Origin: Spirochaetaceae bacterium
GTDB taxonomy: Bacteria > Spirochaetota > Spirochaetia > DSM-2461
DNA: 11,886 bases
Assembly (NCBI GenBank): GCA_003246505.1
Contig: QKAI01000285.1
Location: 1-11,886, forward strand
Direction: 5' to 3'
Both the position numbers and the translations under genes were made by a program. Below the pieces are notes generated by a model that saw nothing but the letters and a program-made list of their open reading frames with translations, was not told the origin of the DNA and ran no database searches. How positions within the stretch are numbered: position 1 is the stretch's first letter; each line of letters opens with the position of its first letter. Shown in pieces: positions 5,859 through 11,886 of this stretch.

Positions 5859-7737
5859 AAAGCCCCTTCTCTTCTCACCCCTGCTGCTGCTTCCGGTCAT
5901 TCCCCCCTTCCTGGCGGGACAGGGGGGGCTTCTCTTCCCCCTGCTCTCCCTCTGCGCCCTGGTGCTGACCCCCCTCTTCACGGCCCCCCTGCTGGCGGGG
6001 GAACGATCCCGGGGCACCGATCTTCTGCTCCTCACGGGCCCCTTCTCCGACGGGGAACTTCTGGCCCGCCTCTTCCGCCGGGGGGCCGGCCCCTTCCTGC
6101 TGCTCTTCTCCCTGCCCGGGGGAATCGCCGCCCTGCTCCGTCTCGTCGGCGGGGACGACGGGGGCGGGGTGATCCTTTCCTGCCTCACCCTGGCCGGGGA
6201 GATACTGGTTTTCACAGCCCTGGGACTGGGGCTTTCCGCCCTGTGCGGCAGGACGGTGACCGCCTGGATCCTTACCTATCTGATCCTGTTTCCCCTGAAC
6301 GCTCTGCCCTTTCTCCTGCCCCGGTGGACCGATCCCCTGTTCAACGGCTATCTCCCCCTGGGCGCGGCCGTCGGCTTACCCGCCCTGACCCTGTGGGCCC
6401 TCTACGGGGCCCGGTATATCCTGGCCCGCCAGCGGGAAGACCCTATGGCGAGCCATCCGGGGAGGAGGGTCCTTCTCTCCCTGTGCGGAATAACTCTTCT
6501 CTTCCTCCTACCGGGGGGAATGGATCTGACCTTCTCCGGACAGTTCCGCCTGAACCGGGTCACCGCCCGGACCATCCGGTCCCTGGAGGATCCGGTCCAT
6601 CTGAGATGGTACCGCACTTCCAACGCTTCCCTGTACGGAGGGGGCATGGAGAATTTGGAGGCCCTTGTCCTCTCCGCCAGGATCAAGGGGGGATTTTCCC
6701 TCCCCTATAATCTGAACCGGGGAGAGGGGGGCGCCCGGTTAAGCGACCGGGATATCGCCGCCCTGGGAAAGGAAAGGGGATGGACCGTGCAGACCGCCCG
6801 GGGGTCATCGGAGCCGGTCTACTCCGCCTGGGAGATCACGTACCGGGGCAGAACGGAGACCCTGCCCTTCGTTTCCCATCCCCTGGTGGCGGAGGAGCAG
6901 TTTCTGGCCGCCCTCCAGCGTCTTTCCGCGGGAACCCGGCCGGTGGCGGGGATTATCACGGGGCGGTCAGACCGGCCGGCGGAGGAGTTCTGGAAGGCCC
7001 TGACCGGCGCCCTGGGCGAGTACTACCGGACCGTGGACTATACGGGGCGGGTTGAGGATATCCTCACGGAGAATCCGGACTGTCTCTTCGTTCTGGGGAG
7101 CCGGGACCTCTCCGACTGGGAGTGCTCCCGCATCTTCTCCTACGTGGACGGGGGAGGCTCCGCCCTGGTCACCCTCTCCTCCCTGGAACTGGATCCGATC
7201 AGGACGGACCGCATTCTCCGTACCGGCGTGGACGGAATGGCCAGGGAACTGGCCGCCCGGGACATTTACCCGGGGGAATCCCTCATTATGGACCGGGACC
7301 GGCAACTCTCCCTCTCCCCCGGGACGGGAGAACCACCCCGGCCCTATCCCCTTTGGTTCGCCACGGGCCGGTCGGGCCTCTTCGATTACCAGGCCCTGTG
7401 GAGCGTTCCCCTCTACTACACCGGCTCAGGGGAGCTCCTCTGGTCCGTCCGATCCTCTGGCCGCTCCTTCCTGGCGGACAGTCTGACCGATCTTTCCCCC
7501 GAATCCGTCGAGGGGGCCTCCTCCATCACCCGCCTCTCCTATACCACCGCCCTGGCCCTGCGGGAGGGGGAGGGGCTGCTGGCTGTCGTTTCCGGGGAGG
7601 AATCCCTCTCCGACCTGATGGCTCTGGCCGATCCCGGCCTGGGGAACAGCGCCTGGATACAGAGCCTGGCCTTCTATCTCAGCCGAAACGGGGATCTTCT
7701 GGAACTGAGAAGCAAAAGCGGAAGGAGGGTCTATTGA
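5851..7737 (+). CDS. Fused ABC-2 permease and GldG-like (ABC_transp_aux) membrane protein
   Basis: This appears to be the membrane part of the transporter. Residues 1-225 contain about six or seven hydrophobic segments (roughly 6-22, 27-49, 80-100, 106-132, 137-157, 167-190, 206-222). After the second comes ERSRGTDLLLLT (51-62), the cytoplasmic motif of ABC-2 permeases. From about 224, DLTFSGQFRLN and SLEDPVHLRWY match the start of the GldG extracytoplasmic domain, which fills the rest of the 628 residues. In Flavobacterium GldF and GldG are separate; here they are joined. I see no hydrophobic segment at the C-terminus, where GldG-type proteins often have a closing membrane helix, so the large domain would be tethered only from its N-side. 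The ATG at 5851 follows a strong GGGGAGGGGGG and overlaps the ATPase gene. The substrate is unknown; gliding is not implied. Confidence 0.85.
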   Translation: MSKKPLLFSPLLLLPVIPPFLAGQGGLLFPLLSLCALVLTPLFTAPLLAGERSRGTDLLLLTGPFSDGELLARLFRRGAGPFLLLFSLPGGIAALLRLVGGDDGGGVILSCLTLAGEILVFTALGLGLSALCGRTVTAWILTYLILFPLNALPFLLPRWTDPLFNGYLPLGAAVGLPALTLWALYGARYILARQREDPMASHPGRRVLLSLCGITLLFLLPGGMDLTFSGQFRLNRVTARTIRSLEDPVHLRWYRTSNASLYGGGMENLEALVLSARIKGGFSLPYNLNRGEGGARLSDRDIAALGKERGWTVQTARGSSEPVYSAWEITYRGRTETLPFVSHPLVAEEQFLAALQRLSAGTRPVAGIITGRSDRPAEEFWKALTGALGEYYRTVDYTGRVEDILTENPDCLFVLGSRDLSDWECSRIFSYVDGGGSALVTLSSLELDPIRTDRILRTGVDGMARELAARDIYPGESLIMDRDRQLSLSPGTGEPPRPYPLWFATGRSGLFDYQALWSVPLYYTGSGELLWSVRSSGRSFLADSLTDLSPESVEGASSITRLSYTTALALREGEGLLAVVSGEESLSDLMALADPGLGNSAWIQSLAFYLSRNGDLLELRSKSGRRVY

Positions 7738-8657
7738 GATACCTGAAATTTGTCCTGCCCCCCCTGGCTGTCATCGCCCTTTTCCTGGTAGTGAGAGTCC
7801 AGGCGGGATGGGAGGACATTCGGCCCCTCTTCCGGGATTATCAGCCCGATTCCCTCATCTCCATAGGGAGGAGCGGCACCGGGGACAGGCTGGTGATGGA
7901 AGAGGGCCGGCTCTATCAGACCGGGGAGGGGATCGATTATCCCGTCCGGGAGGAGTGGAGCGACTATTTCCGGGAACTTCCCCTTCGATTCACCGCTAAC
8001 CTGGCGGGACGGCTCCGGGAGGACGCGGACTGGCTTCCCCCGGGACGGACGACCCTGACCTACCGTTACGGTAAAAATAAAACCCTGGTCCTGGAACTCC
8101 GTTATCCCACCGCGCCGGAGGAAGGGGAAGGTCTTTTCCTTTTGGGAAGGGGCAGGAAATCCCCGGTGTATTTTCTGGCCGACGGGAATCCCCTGCTGCC
8201 GGGGGAGAGGGATCTGAGGGACCGGCGCCTTTTCCCGGAGCTGAAGAGCGGGGGGGACATTATCACCTACCGTCTCAGCACGCCCCGAAGGGGGGACGGG
8301 GCCTCCCTTTACAACTATGTTCTGGAGAAACAGGGGGACAGCTGGATCTATACCGGCCGGGGTGAGGAGAATCCCCTTAAGGAGGCGGAGGTCCATCTTC
8401 TCATGCTGAGCCTGGCCGGAGCGGAGGGGAGCGGTTTACGGGAGCGCGAGGAGGGCCATCCCGGGGAGGAACGGTTCCGCATCGAGATCGGGGACAACCG
8501 GGGGAACCGGTACATCCTTGTCGTCGGCGACAGGGAAGAGGTGGACGGGGAGCCCAGCTATCTGGCCGTGCGGGAGGGGGGGACCGCTGTGTTTCTGGTC
8601 TCCCGGGATACCCTTACCGTCCTGGCCCCACCCCTTAACCGATTACTCGATCTGTAA
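7734..8657 (+). CDS. DUF4340-like membrane-anchored protein of the Gld-type transporter
   Basis: DUF4340 proteins usually follow GldA/GldFG-type genes and are thought to be extracytoplasmic partners of unknown role. The 307-residue protein starts at TTG 7734, which overlaps the permease stop (TTGA) and follows GGAGGG at 7722-7727 with a 6-base gap or less. It has an N-terminal anchor (residues 4-22, KFVLPPLAVIALFLVVRV). The remainder is soluble and beta-rich, with the family-like pieces RDRRLFPEL (162-170), YVLEKQGDSWIYTG (195-208) and a late EGGTAVFLVS (281-290). The frame stays open upstream to an ATG at 7122, but that part lies inside the permease gene. Its TAA lies within the 3' end of the opposing htrA gene. 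The family call rests on position and general pattern as well as sequence. Confidence 0.78.
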   Translation: MRYLKFVLPPLAVIALFLVVRVQAGWEDIRPLFRDYQPDSLISIGRSGTGDRLVMEEGRLYQTGEGIDYPVREEWSDYFRELPLRFTANLAGRLREDADWLPPGRTTLTYRYGKNKTLVLELRYPTAPEEGEGLFLLGRGRKSPVYFLADGNPLLPGERDLRDRRLFPELKSGGDIITYRLSTPRRGDGASLYNYVLEKQGDSWIYTGRGEENPLKEAEVHLLMLSLAGAEGSGLREREEGHPGEERFRIEIGDNRGNRYILVVGDREEVDGEPSYLAVREGGTAVFLVSRDTLTVLAPPLNRLLDL

Positions 8658-10034
8658 GCGGTAGGTGAATTCGAATCCCCGGCGGACGATGGTGATCCTC
8701 ACATCCCGGCTGTCCCCCAGGGCTCCGTAGAATTCGGTGAGACTGCGGGGATATTTTCCGTTGATCGATTTGAGGATATCCCCGTTTCTCATTCCCAGGG
8801 AGGCGGCCTGGCTCCTTTCCTGCACATCCCCTATGATCAGGGATCCCTCGTTCCGGGAGAGGCCCATTCTGTCCCTCAGCTCCTGGGTCAGTTCGGCCAG
8901 GGTGAAACCCGGCCAGGGGGGGGATTCGGATTTGGAGGCGAGGCGGATCGTTTTCGTCAGTTCCCGGCCCCCCCTTACCAGGGTGATTTTCACCCGGTCC
9001 CCGGTGCTCTTCCCATCCACCAGGGCCATGAGGTCCTCGGCGGTGCCGACCGGCCTGCCGTCCAGGGCGATGATCAGATCCCCCGGCAGAATCTCCCCTT
9101 CATCGGCGGGGGAGTTCCGGTAGACATTGAATACGAAAACCCCCGCCCACTCCTCCAGGCCCATCTGGCTCTTGAGGGAGGGTATGGCGGTGTTGATGTT
9201 CACCCCCAGCCAGGGATGATCCACCCTGCCCAGGGAGATGAGATCCTCCAGGCTCTCTTTCACCTGGTTGATGGGAATGGCGAAGCCCAATCCCCGGTTC
9301 CCCCCCGTTTGGGAGGCTATCCAGGTGTTGATCCCTATCACTTCCCCCTCCAGGTTCACCAGGGCCCCCCCGGAGTTTCCCGAATTGATCGCCGCATCGG
9401 TCTGAAGGTAATCACTGTTGCCTCCGGTCGCGCCGACACCCCGCCTGTGTCCGGCGCTGATAATGCCCTTGGTCACGGTGGATTCCAGGCCGTAGGGGTT
9501 TCCCACGGCCAGCACCCAGTCACCCACTTCGACCGCATCGGAATCGCCCAGCCGGGCTGCGGGGATTTCCTCGTCCGATCGGAAGGAGAGGAGGGCCAGA
9601 TCCCTTTCCCTGTCCGTCCCGGCCAAATTCGCTTCATATTCCCTTCCGTCATAGAGGGTTATGCGAATTTCATCCGCTTCGCCGGCCACATGGTAATTGG
9701 TTATGACATAGACGGTCCGTCCCCGCTGGTCCACGATGATTCCCGAGCCCAGTCCTGACTGCCGATACTCGCGGGGCTCCGACTCCCCCGGATCGGGGAA
9801 GGGGTTATTCTCCCCTGGATTGCCGAAAAAGAACTGCCAGGGATTAAAGGAGGGGGATTCTCTGATGACGATGTCCACCACGTCGATCTCCACCACCACG
9901 GGAAGAACCTGGCGGGAAACCTGGCGGAATGCCCTCTGCAGATTATCGACCGTGTCCCGCCAGGTCTCGTCCTGGGCGGCAAGGGGCAGGTTAAGCAGCA
10001 GGGGCAGAAGGAGGGGGAAAAAAAACTTTTTCAT
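8643..10034 (-). CDS. degQ: Periplasmic HtrA/Deg serine protease with two PDZ domains
   Basis: This is an ATP-independent protease/chaperone for misfolded envelope proteins. From the ATG at 10034 it has 463 residues, the usual DegP/DegQ size. The signal peptide MKKFFFPLLLPLLLNLPLAA is followed by QDETW. The trypsin-like domain has His115 (TNYHVAG), Asp145 (RDLALL) and Ser221 (NSGNSGGAL), a complete triad. PDZ1 covers about 272-365 (starting WLGVNI) and PDZ2 about 375-463 (GMRNGDILKSING). The stretch 56-92, rich in Asn, Pro, Phe and acidic residues, corresponds to the LA-loop region. An open frame continues upstream to 10181, but that extension is Pro/Ser/Cys-rich and would bury the signal peptide. 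An AAAAGGG lies just before the ATG. The symbol degQ is a family-level choice; DegP or DegS-like roles are not excluded, though two PDZ domains argue against DegS. Confidence 0.93.
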   Translation of the reverse strand: MKKFFFPLLLPLLLNLPLAAQDETWRDTVDNLQRAFRQVSRQVLPVVVEIDVVDIVIRESPSFNPWQFFFGNPGENNPFPDPGESEPREYRQSGLGSGIIVDQRGRTVYVITNYHVAGEADEIRITLYDGREYEANLAGTDRERDLALLSFRSDEEIPAARLGDSDAVEVGDWVLAVGNPYGLESTVTKGIISAGHRRGVGATGGNSDYLQTDAAINSGNSGGALVNLEGEVIGINTWIASQTGGNRGLGFAIPINQVKESLEDLISLGRVDHPWLGVNINTAIPSLKSQMGLEEWAGVFVFNVYRNSPADEGEILPGDLIIALDGRPVGTAEDLMALVDGKSTGDRVKITLVRGGRELTKTIRLASKSESPPWPGFTLAELTQELRDRMGLSRNEGSLIIGDVQERSQAASLGMRNGDILKSINGKYPRSLTEFYGALGDSRDVRITIVRRGFEFTYRLQIE

Positions 10035-10201
10035 GGATCCCTTTTCCGGGGGGAGGCTTTTTTCCTTATGCGGAAAAGGCGGGCAAGGTGGTCCCCCCTC
10101 TCCGGGATAAGAAGAATGATCAGAGCATAAAAGAGCAGGGTCAGTCTGTTCGTCCTTACCGGTTTCATCAGTGCTGTGCACTCATCGCTTTTCCCAGTCA
10201 T
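10031..10201 (-). CDS. Possible 56-residue basic single-span membrane protein ahead of htrA
   Basis: A frame runs from ATG 10201 to TGA 10033-10031, and its stop overlaps the htrA ATG (ATGA), the usual form of translational coupling. A second in-frame ATG at 10168 would give 45 residues. The N-part carries positive charges (MKPVRTNR), then a hydrophobic run LTLLFYALIILLIP, then a basic tail (ARLFRIRKKASPRKR), as expected for a small inner-membrane protein with cytoplasmic basic flanks. An in-frame TAA lies ten codons upstream of the first ATG. Neither start has a good ribosome binding site, and I know no family. The alternative is that this is simply the htrA leader. It also competes with the open extension of the htrA frame over the same bases; the membrane-protein pattern makes this frame the better candidate. 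Confidence 0.35.
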   Translation of the reverse strand: MTGKSDECTALMKPVRTNRLTLLFYALIILLIPERGDHLARLFRIRKKASPRKRDP

Positions 10202-10247
10202 GCCATTTATCTTAACCCGATCCGGTTACATCAGAATTGCCGAACCA

Positions 10248-10706
10248 TTACAAAACTGTAATGTGGGCGAAATTTTCCAGGAAGACCTGATCCTCCGGGG
10301 AAAACCGGCCCCTGAGGGGACTGTCTATATCCAGTACGCCGATGAGCCGGCCCTCCCGCCTGAGGGGAACGACGATTTCCGAATTGCTGGCCCCGTCGCA
10401 GGCGATATGCCCGGGAAAGAGATGGACATCATCCACACGCAGGGTCTTTCCTTCCGCGAAGGCCCTGCCGCAGACCCCCTTGCCAGCGGGAATGGTAACG
10501 CAGGCGGGCAGCCCCTGGAAAGGGCCCAGCACGAGGGCCTGCTCCTCCTCCTTCCACAGGTAGAAGCCGACCCAGTTGATATCCTCGAGATACCAGTTGA
10601 GCAGGGCCGAGGCGTTGGCCAGATCGGCGATGAGGTCCTTTCCTTCCATAAGGGCTTTCAGCTGCTCCAGAAGCAGGGTGTCATCCCCTTTTTTTTCATT
10701 GAACAT
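10248..10706 (-). CDS. msrC: Free methionine-(R)-sulfoxide reductase (GAF domain)
   Basis: The fRMsr enzyme reduces free, not protein-bound, methionine-R-sulfoxide in the cytoplasm, using cysteine chemistry recycled by thioredoxin. The 152 residues are one GAF domain. The three family cysteines are all present: Cys69 in LPACVTI, Cys79 in GVCGRA and Cys103 in HIACDGASNSE. Other family blocks are INWVGFYL (43-50), LVLGPFQG (58-65), VDDVHLFPGHIACD (91-104) and the end motif LIGVLDIDSP (121-130). The ATG at 10706 has no ribosome binding site; it is preceded by six C's, with a -10 element just before, so the message is predicted to be leaderless. It lies 32 bases behind the AraC gene on the same strand. 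Codons 4-6 contain a run of eight A's followed by four G's, a possible slippage site. Confidence 0.93.
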   Translation of the reverse strand: MFNEKKGDDTLLLEQLKALMEGKDLIADLANASALLNWYLEDINWVGFYLWKEEEQALVLGPFQGLPACVTIPAGKGVCGRAFAEGKTLRVDDVHLFPGHIACDGASNSEIVVPLRREGRLIGVLDIDSPLRGRFSPEDQVFLENFAHITVL

Positions 10707-10712
10707 GGGGGG

Positions 10713-10742
10713 ATATTAGCATAACCGGGTGTCCGTTGTCAG
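10713..10742 (-). promoter_or_regulatory. Promoter of msrC, predicting a leaderless mRNA
   Basis: On the minus strand CTGACA (10742-10737, 5/6 to consensus) and TAATAT (10718-10713) are 18 bases apart, with TG one base before the -10 (TGCTAATAT). The -35 overlaps the stop codon of the AraC gene. Six C's separate the -10 from the msrC ATG, so the expected start is the A at 10706. Confidence 0.5.
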
Positions 10743-11554
10743 CCCTTTCCTCCCGGCAGGGAGGCTCTCATCCGGGAAGGAAGCATGCCGAAGCGTCGCT
10801 TGTAGAGCCGGGAGAAGTAGCGGTAATCCCCGAAGCCCACCCGGGACGCCGCCTCGCTTATGGTCATGTCCCGGTTCTCCCTGAGCAGGCGGTCCGCCTC
10901 CCTCAGTCGCAGGGAATTCACATACTCCATGGGGGTGGACCCGCAGCTTTTCTTAAAGGCGCTCACGAAATAATTGGGATGGAGGTGGGCCACATCCGCC
11001 AGATCGGCCAGGCGGATATCCTCCCCGATGTGATCGGCGATATACCGGTTCACCCTCTGGACGGGGGACGTCCTGTCCGATCGGAGGACCAGGGAGGGTT
11101 CCACTTCTTCCAGGAAGATCATAAGCAGCTCCATGAGGGAGATCCGGGACTTAAGGGGGAAGAAGGGATCCGATGGGGAGGTGAGGACGAAGGAGAAGGC
11201 CCTTTCCGTTCTCTCCCGGTCCGGGCGGCAGAGAAAGGCGTCCCGGTGGTAGCGGAAGCGGCGGCCCTCGGGAAGAACCGTCTCGAAGTGGGTCCAGTAC
11301 TGGACCACGGGACGGTCCCGGTCCTGCCAGTGGGAGTGAACCGTCCCGGCGGGAATAAAGCAGAGATCCCCCGCCCGGGGATGGAAGAGGGCATCCTCGG
11401 TCCTGATATGGCCCTCCCCGCCGAGGAAATAGTAAAATTTATGGAACACATAGCGGCGGTTATCCTCTCTCCAGTCCCGGAGACAGGTATTGCGGTTACC
11501 TATGAGATGGCGGATCGAAAGGGAGTCAAAGAAATCATTATCCGAAGATTTCAT
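10739..11554 (-). CDS. AraC-family transcriptional regulator
   Basis: This is a sugar-type AraC regulator of 271 residues. The N-terminal half is a cupin-like sensor: FYYFLGGEGHIRT (40-52) and AGDLCFIPAGTVHSHWQ (61-77) are the AraC-binding barrel pattern, the latter with the proline/histidine turn. The C-terminal third (about 166-266) holds two helix-turn-helix units: DIRLADLADVAHLHPNYFVS and TISEAASRVGFGDYRYFSRLYKRRFG, ending in the usual P-S-x-M/x-R tail. It is divergent from the GH29 fucosidase gene, so it most likely controls that gene and its followers in response to a fucosylated sugar; this is inferred from position. The ATG at 11554 has no ribosome binding site. A TATAGA/TATTAT -10-like stretch lies at 11563-11571, just upstream. 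Confidence 0.92.
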   Translation of the reverse strand: MKSSDNDFFDSLSIRHLIGNRNTCLRDWREDNRRYVFHKFYYFLGGEGHIRTEDALFHPRAGDLCFIPAGTVHSHWQDRDRPVVQYWTHFETVLPEGRRFRYHRDAFLCRPDRERTERAFSFVLTSPSDPFFPLKSRISLMELLMIFLEEVEPSLVLRSDRTSPVQRVNRYIADHIGEDIRLADLADVAHLHPNYFVSAFKKSCGSTPMEYVNSLRLREADRLLRENRDMTISEAASRVGFGDYRYFSRLYKRRFGMLPSRMRASLPGGKG

Positions 11555-11578
11555 GGCAAAAGTCTATAATAACTGCTT

Positions 11579-11595
11579 AATATAGTCCACATATT
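11579..11595. promoter_or_regulatory. Inverted repeat in the AraC-fucosidase divergent region, candidate operator
   Basis: AATAT (11579-11583) and ATATT (11591-11595) flank AGTCCAC. The element lies immediately upstream of the -10-like bases of the AraC gene (11563-11571) and about 64 bases before the fucosidase ATG, where an activator or autoregulator could act. The arms are short and AT-rich, so chance is a real possibility. On the fucosidase side TAGAAT (11633-11638) resembles a -10, but no good -35 is seen. Confidence 0.3.
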
Positions 11596-11658
11596 CCCTA
11601 ATTCTGCCCTATTTTTCTCCCCCGCTGAGGCATAGAATGGGCTGTGGAGGAGTAATCC

Positions 11659-11886
11659 ATGGACAGAAAGCACCGTGAATATTTAGACCTGATCGATCGC
11701 GTCGTCGGGGAGGGCCCCTACGGGGACAACTGGGAATCCCTGGGTACCTACCCGGAAGCGGGGTGGTACGGAAGAGGGAAATTCGGGATCTTCATCCACT
11801 GGGGAGCCTATTCGGTTCCCGCCTTCGGGAGCGAATGGTATCCCCGCAAGATGTATGTTCCCGGGACAAGGGAGTACGAGGACCAC
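11659..11886 (+). CDS. Alpha-L-fucosidase, glycoside hydrolase family 29 (N-terminal part, 3'-truncated)
   Basis: GH29 enzymes remove terminal alpha-L-fucose from glycans with retention of configuration. Only the first 76 residues are in the window. They contain the clear N-terminal family block: GWYGRGKFGIFIHWGAYSVP (35-54), then AFGSEWYPRKMY (55-66), in which the HWG/SEWY residues help form the fucose pocket. The catalytic nucleophile and acid/base lie beyond the window. There is no signal peptide (MDRKHREYLDLIDR), so a cytoplasmic enzyme acting on imported oligosaccharides is suggested. The ATG at 11659 has a strong GGAGGAG at 11646-11652 with a 6-base spacer, unlike the divergent AraC gene. 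It probably begins a sugar-utilisation operon under the AraC regulator. Confidence 0.93.
   Translation, partial: MDRKHREYLDLIDRVVGEGPYGDNWESLGTYPEAGWYGRGKFGIFIHWGAYSVPAFGSEWYPRKMYVPGTREYEDH

Noticed and set aside
5034..6215. 393-codon open frame on the minus strand opposite the end of rnz, the ATPase and the start of the permease
   Set aside because: The translation is Arg/Ser/Pro/Gln-rich with no domain motifs, as expected of an antisense shadow in GC-rich DNA; the plus-strand genes have full motifs.
7122..7733. Upstream extension of the DUF4340 frame
   Set aside because: It lies wholly inside the well-supported permease/GldG gene in another frame, and its translation is Pro/Arg/Gly-rich with no family character.
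10035..10181. N-terminal extension of the htrA frame to an ATG at 10181
   Set aside because: The added 49 residues are Pro/Ser/Cys-rich, have no ribosome binding site, and would place the clear signal peptide MKKFFFPLLL inside the protein.
10174..10186. Short palindrome AGTGC-TGT-GCACT between msrC and htrA as a terminator
   Set aside because: The stem is only five pairs and no T-run follows on either strand.
10736..11569. Plus-strand frame opposite the AraC gene
   Set aside because: It is a shadow of a gene with two clear helix-turn-helix units; no motif is seen in the opposite frame.

Overview
The window is GC-rich Gram-negative-type chromosome with densely packed, often overlapping genes. 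The gene set suggests a spirochaete: RecC of a RecBCD nuclease, a short-form RNase Z, a Gld-type ABC transporter with a fused permease/GldG subunit plus a DUF4340 partner, many secreted or lipid-anchored proteins, and a fucosidase under an AraC regulator. This assignment is an inference; no rRNA or other taxonomic marker is present.

Layout. (1) 2-2005 (+) is the C-terminal part of recC, cut by the window edge. (2) 2006-2321 is a convergent intergenic region holding a run of small hairpins, four direct repeats at an exact 22-bp period, and a strong bidirectional terminator (2241-2279). (3) 4068-2322 (-) is a two-gene unit, an unknown lipoprotein then gpsA, with the gpsA ribosome binding site built into the lipoprotein stop codon. 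(4) 4210-8657 (+) is a tightly overlapping four-gene operon: RNase Z, ABC ATPase, fused permease/GldG, DUF4340 protein. Its promoter predicts a leaderless mRNA starting at the rnz ATG. (5) 10034-8643 (-) is a periplasmic HtrA/Deg serine protease whose 3' end overlaps the DUF4340 gene by 15 bp. A possible 56-codon membrane micro-ORF overlaps the htrA start. (6) 10706-10248 (-) is a free methionine-R-sulfoxide reductase with its own predicted leaderless promoter. (7) 11554-10739 (-) is an AraC-family regulator, divergent from (8) an alpha-L-fucosidase (GH29) that starts at 11659 (+) and runs off the window.

How the genes fit together. HtrA and the methionine sulfoxide reductase both deal with protein or amino-acid damage, but no shared transcript can be shown. 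The AraC regulator probably controls the divergent fucosidase and whatever follows it. RNase Z (tRNA 3' maturation) is translationally linked to an envelope transporter of unknown substrate.

The least ordinary items are the 22-bp repeat and hairpin region after recC, the predicted leaderless starts of rnz and msrC, the micro-ORF ahead of htrA, and the RNase Z-Gld transporter operon. I saw no tRNA, rRNA, CRISPR array, insertion sequence or integrase.
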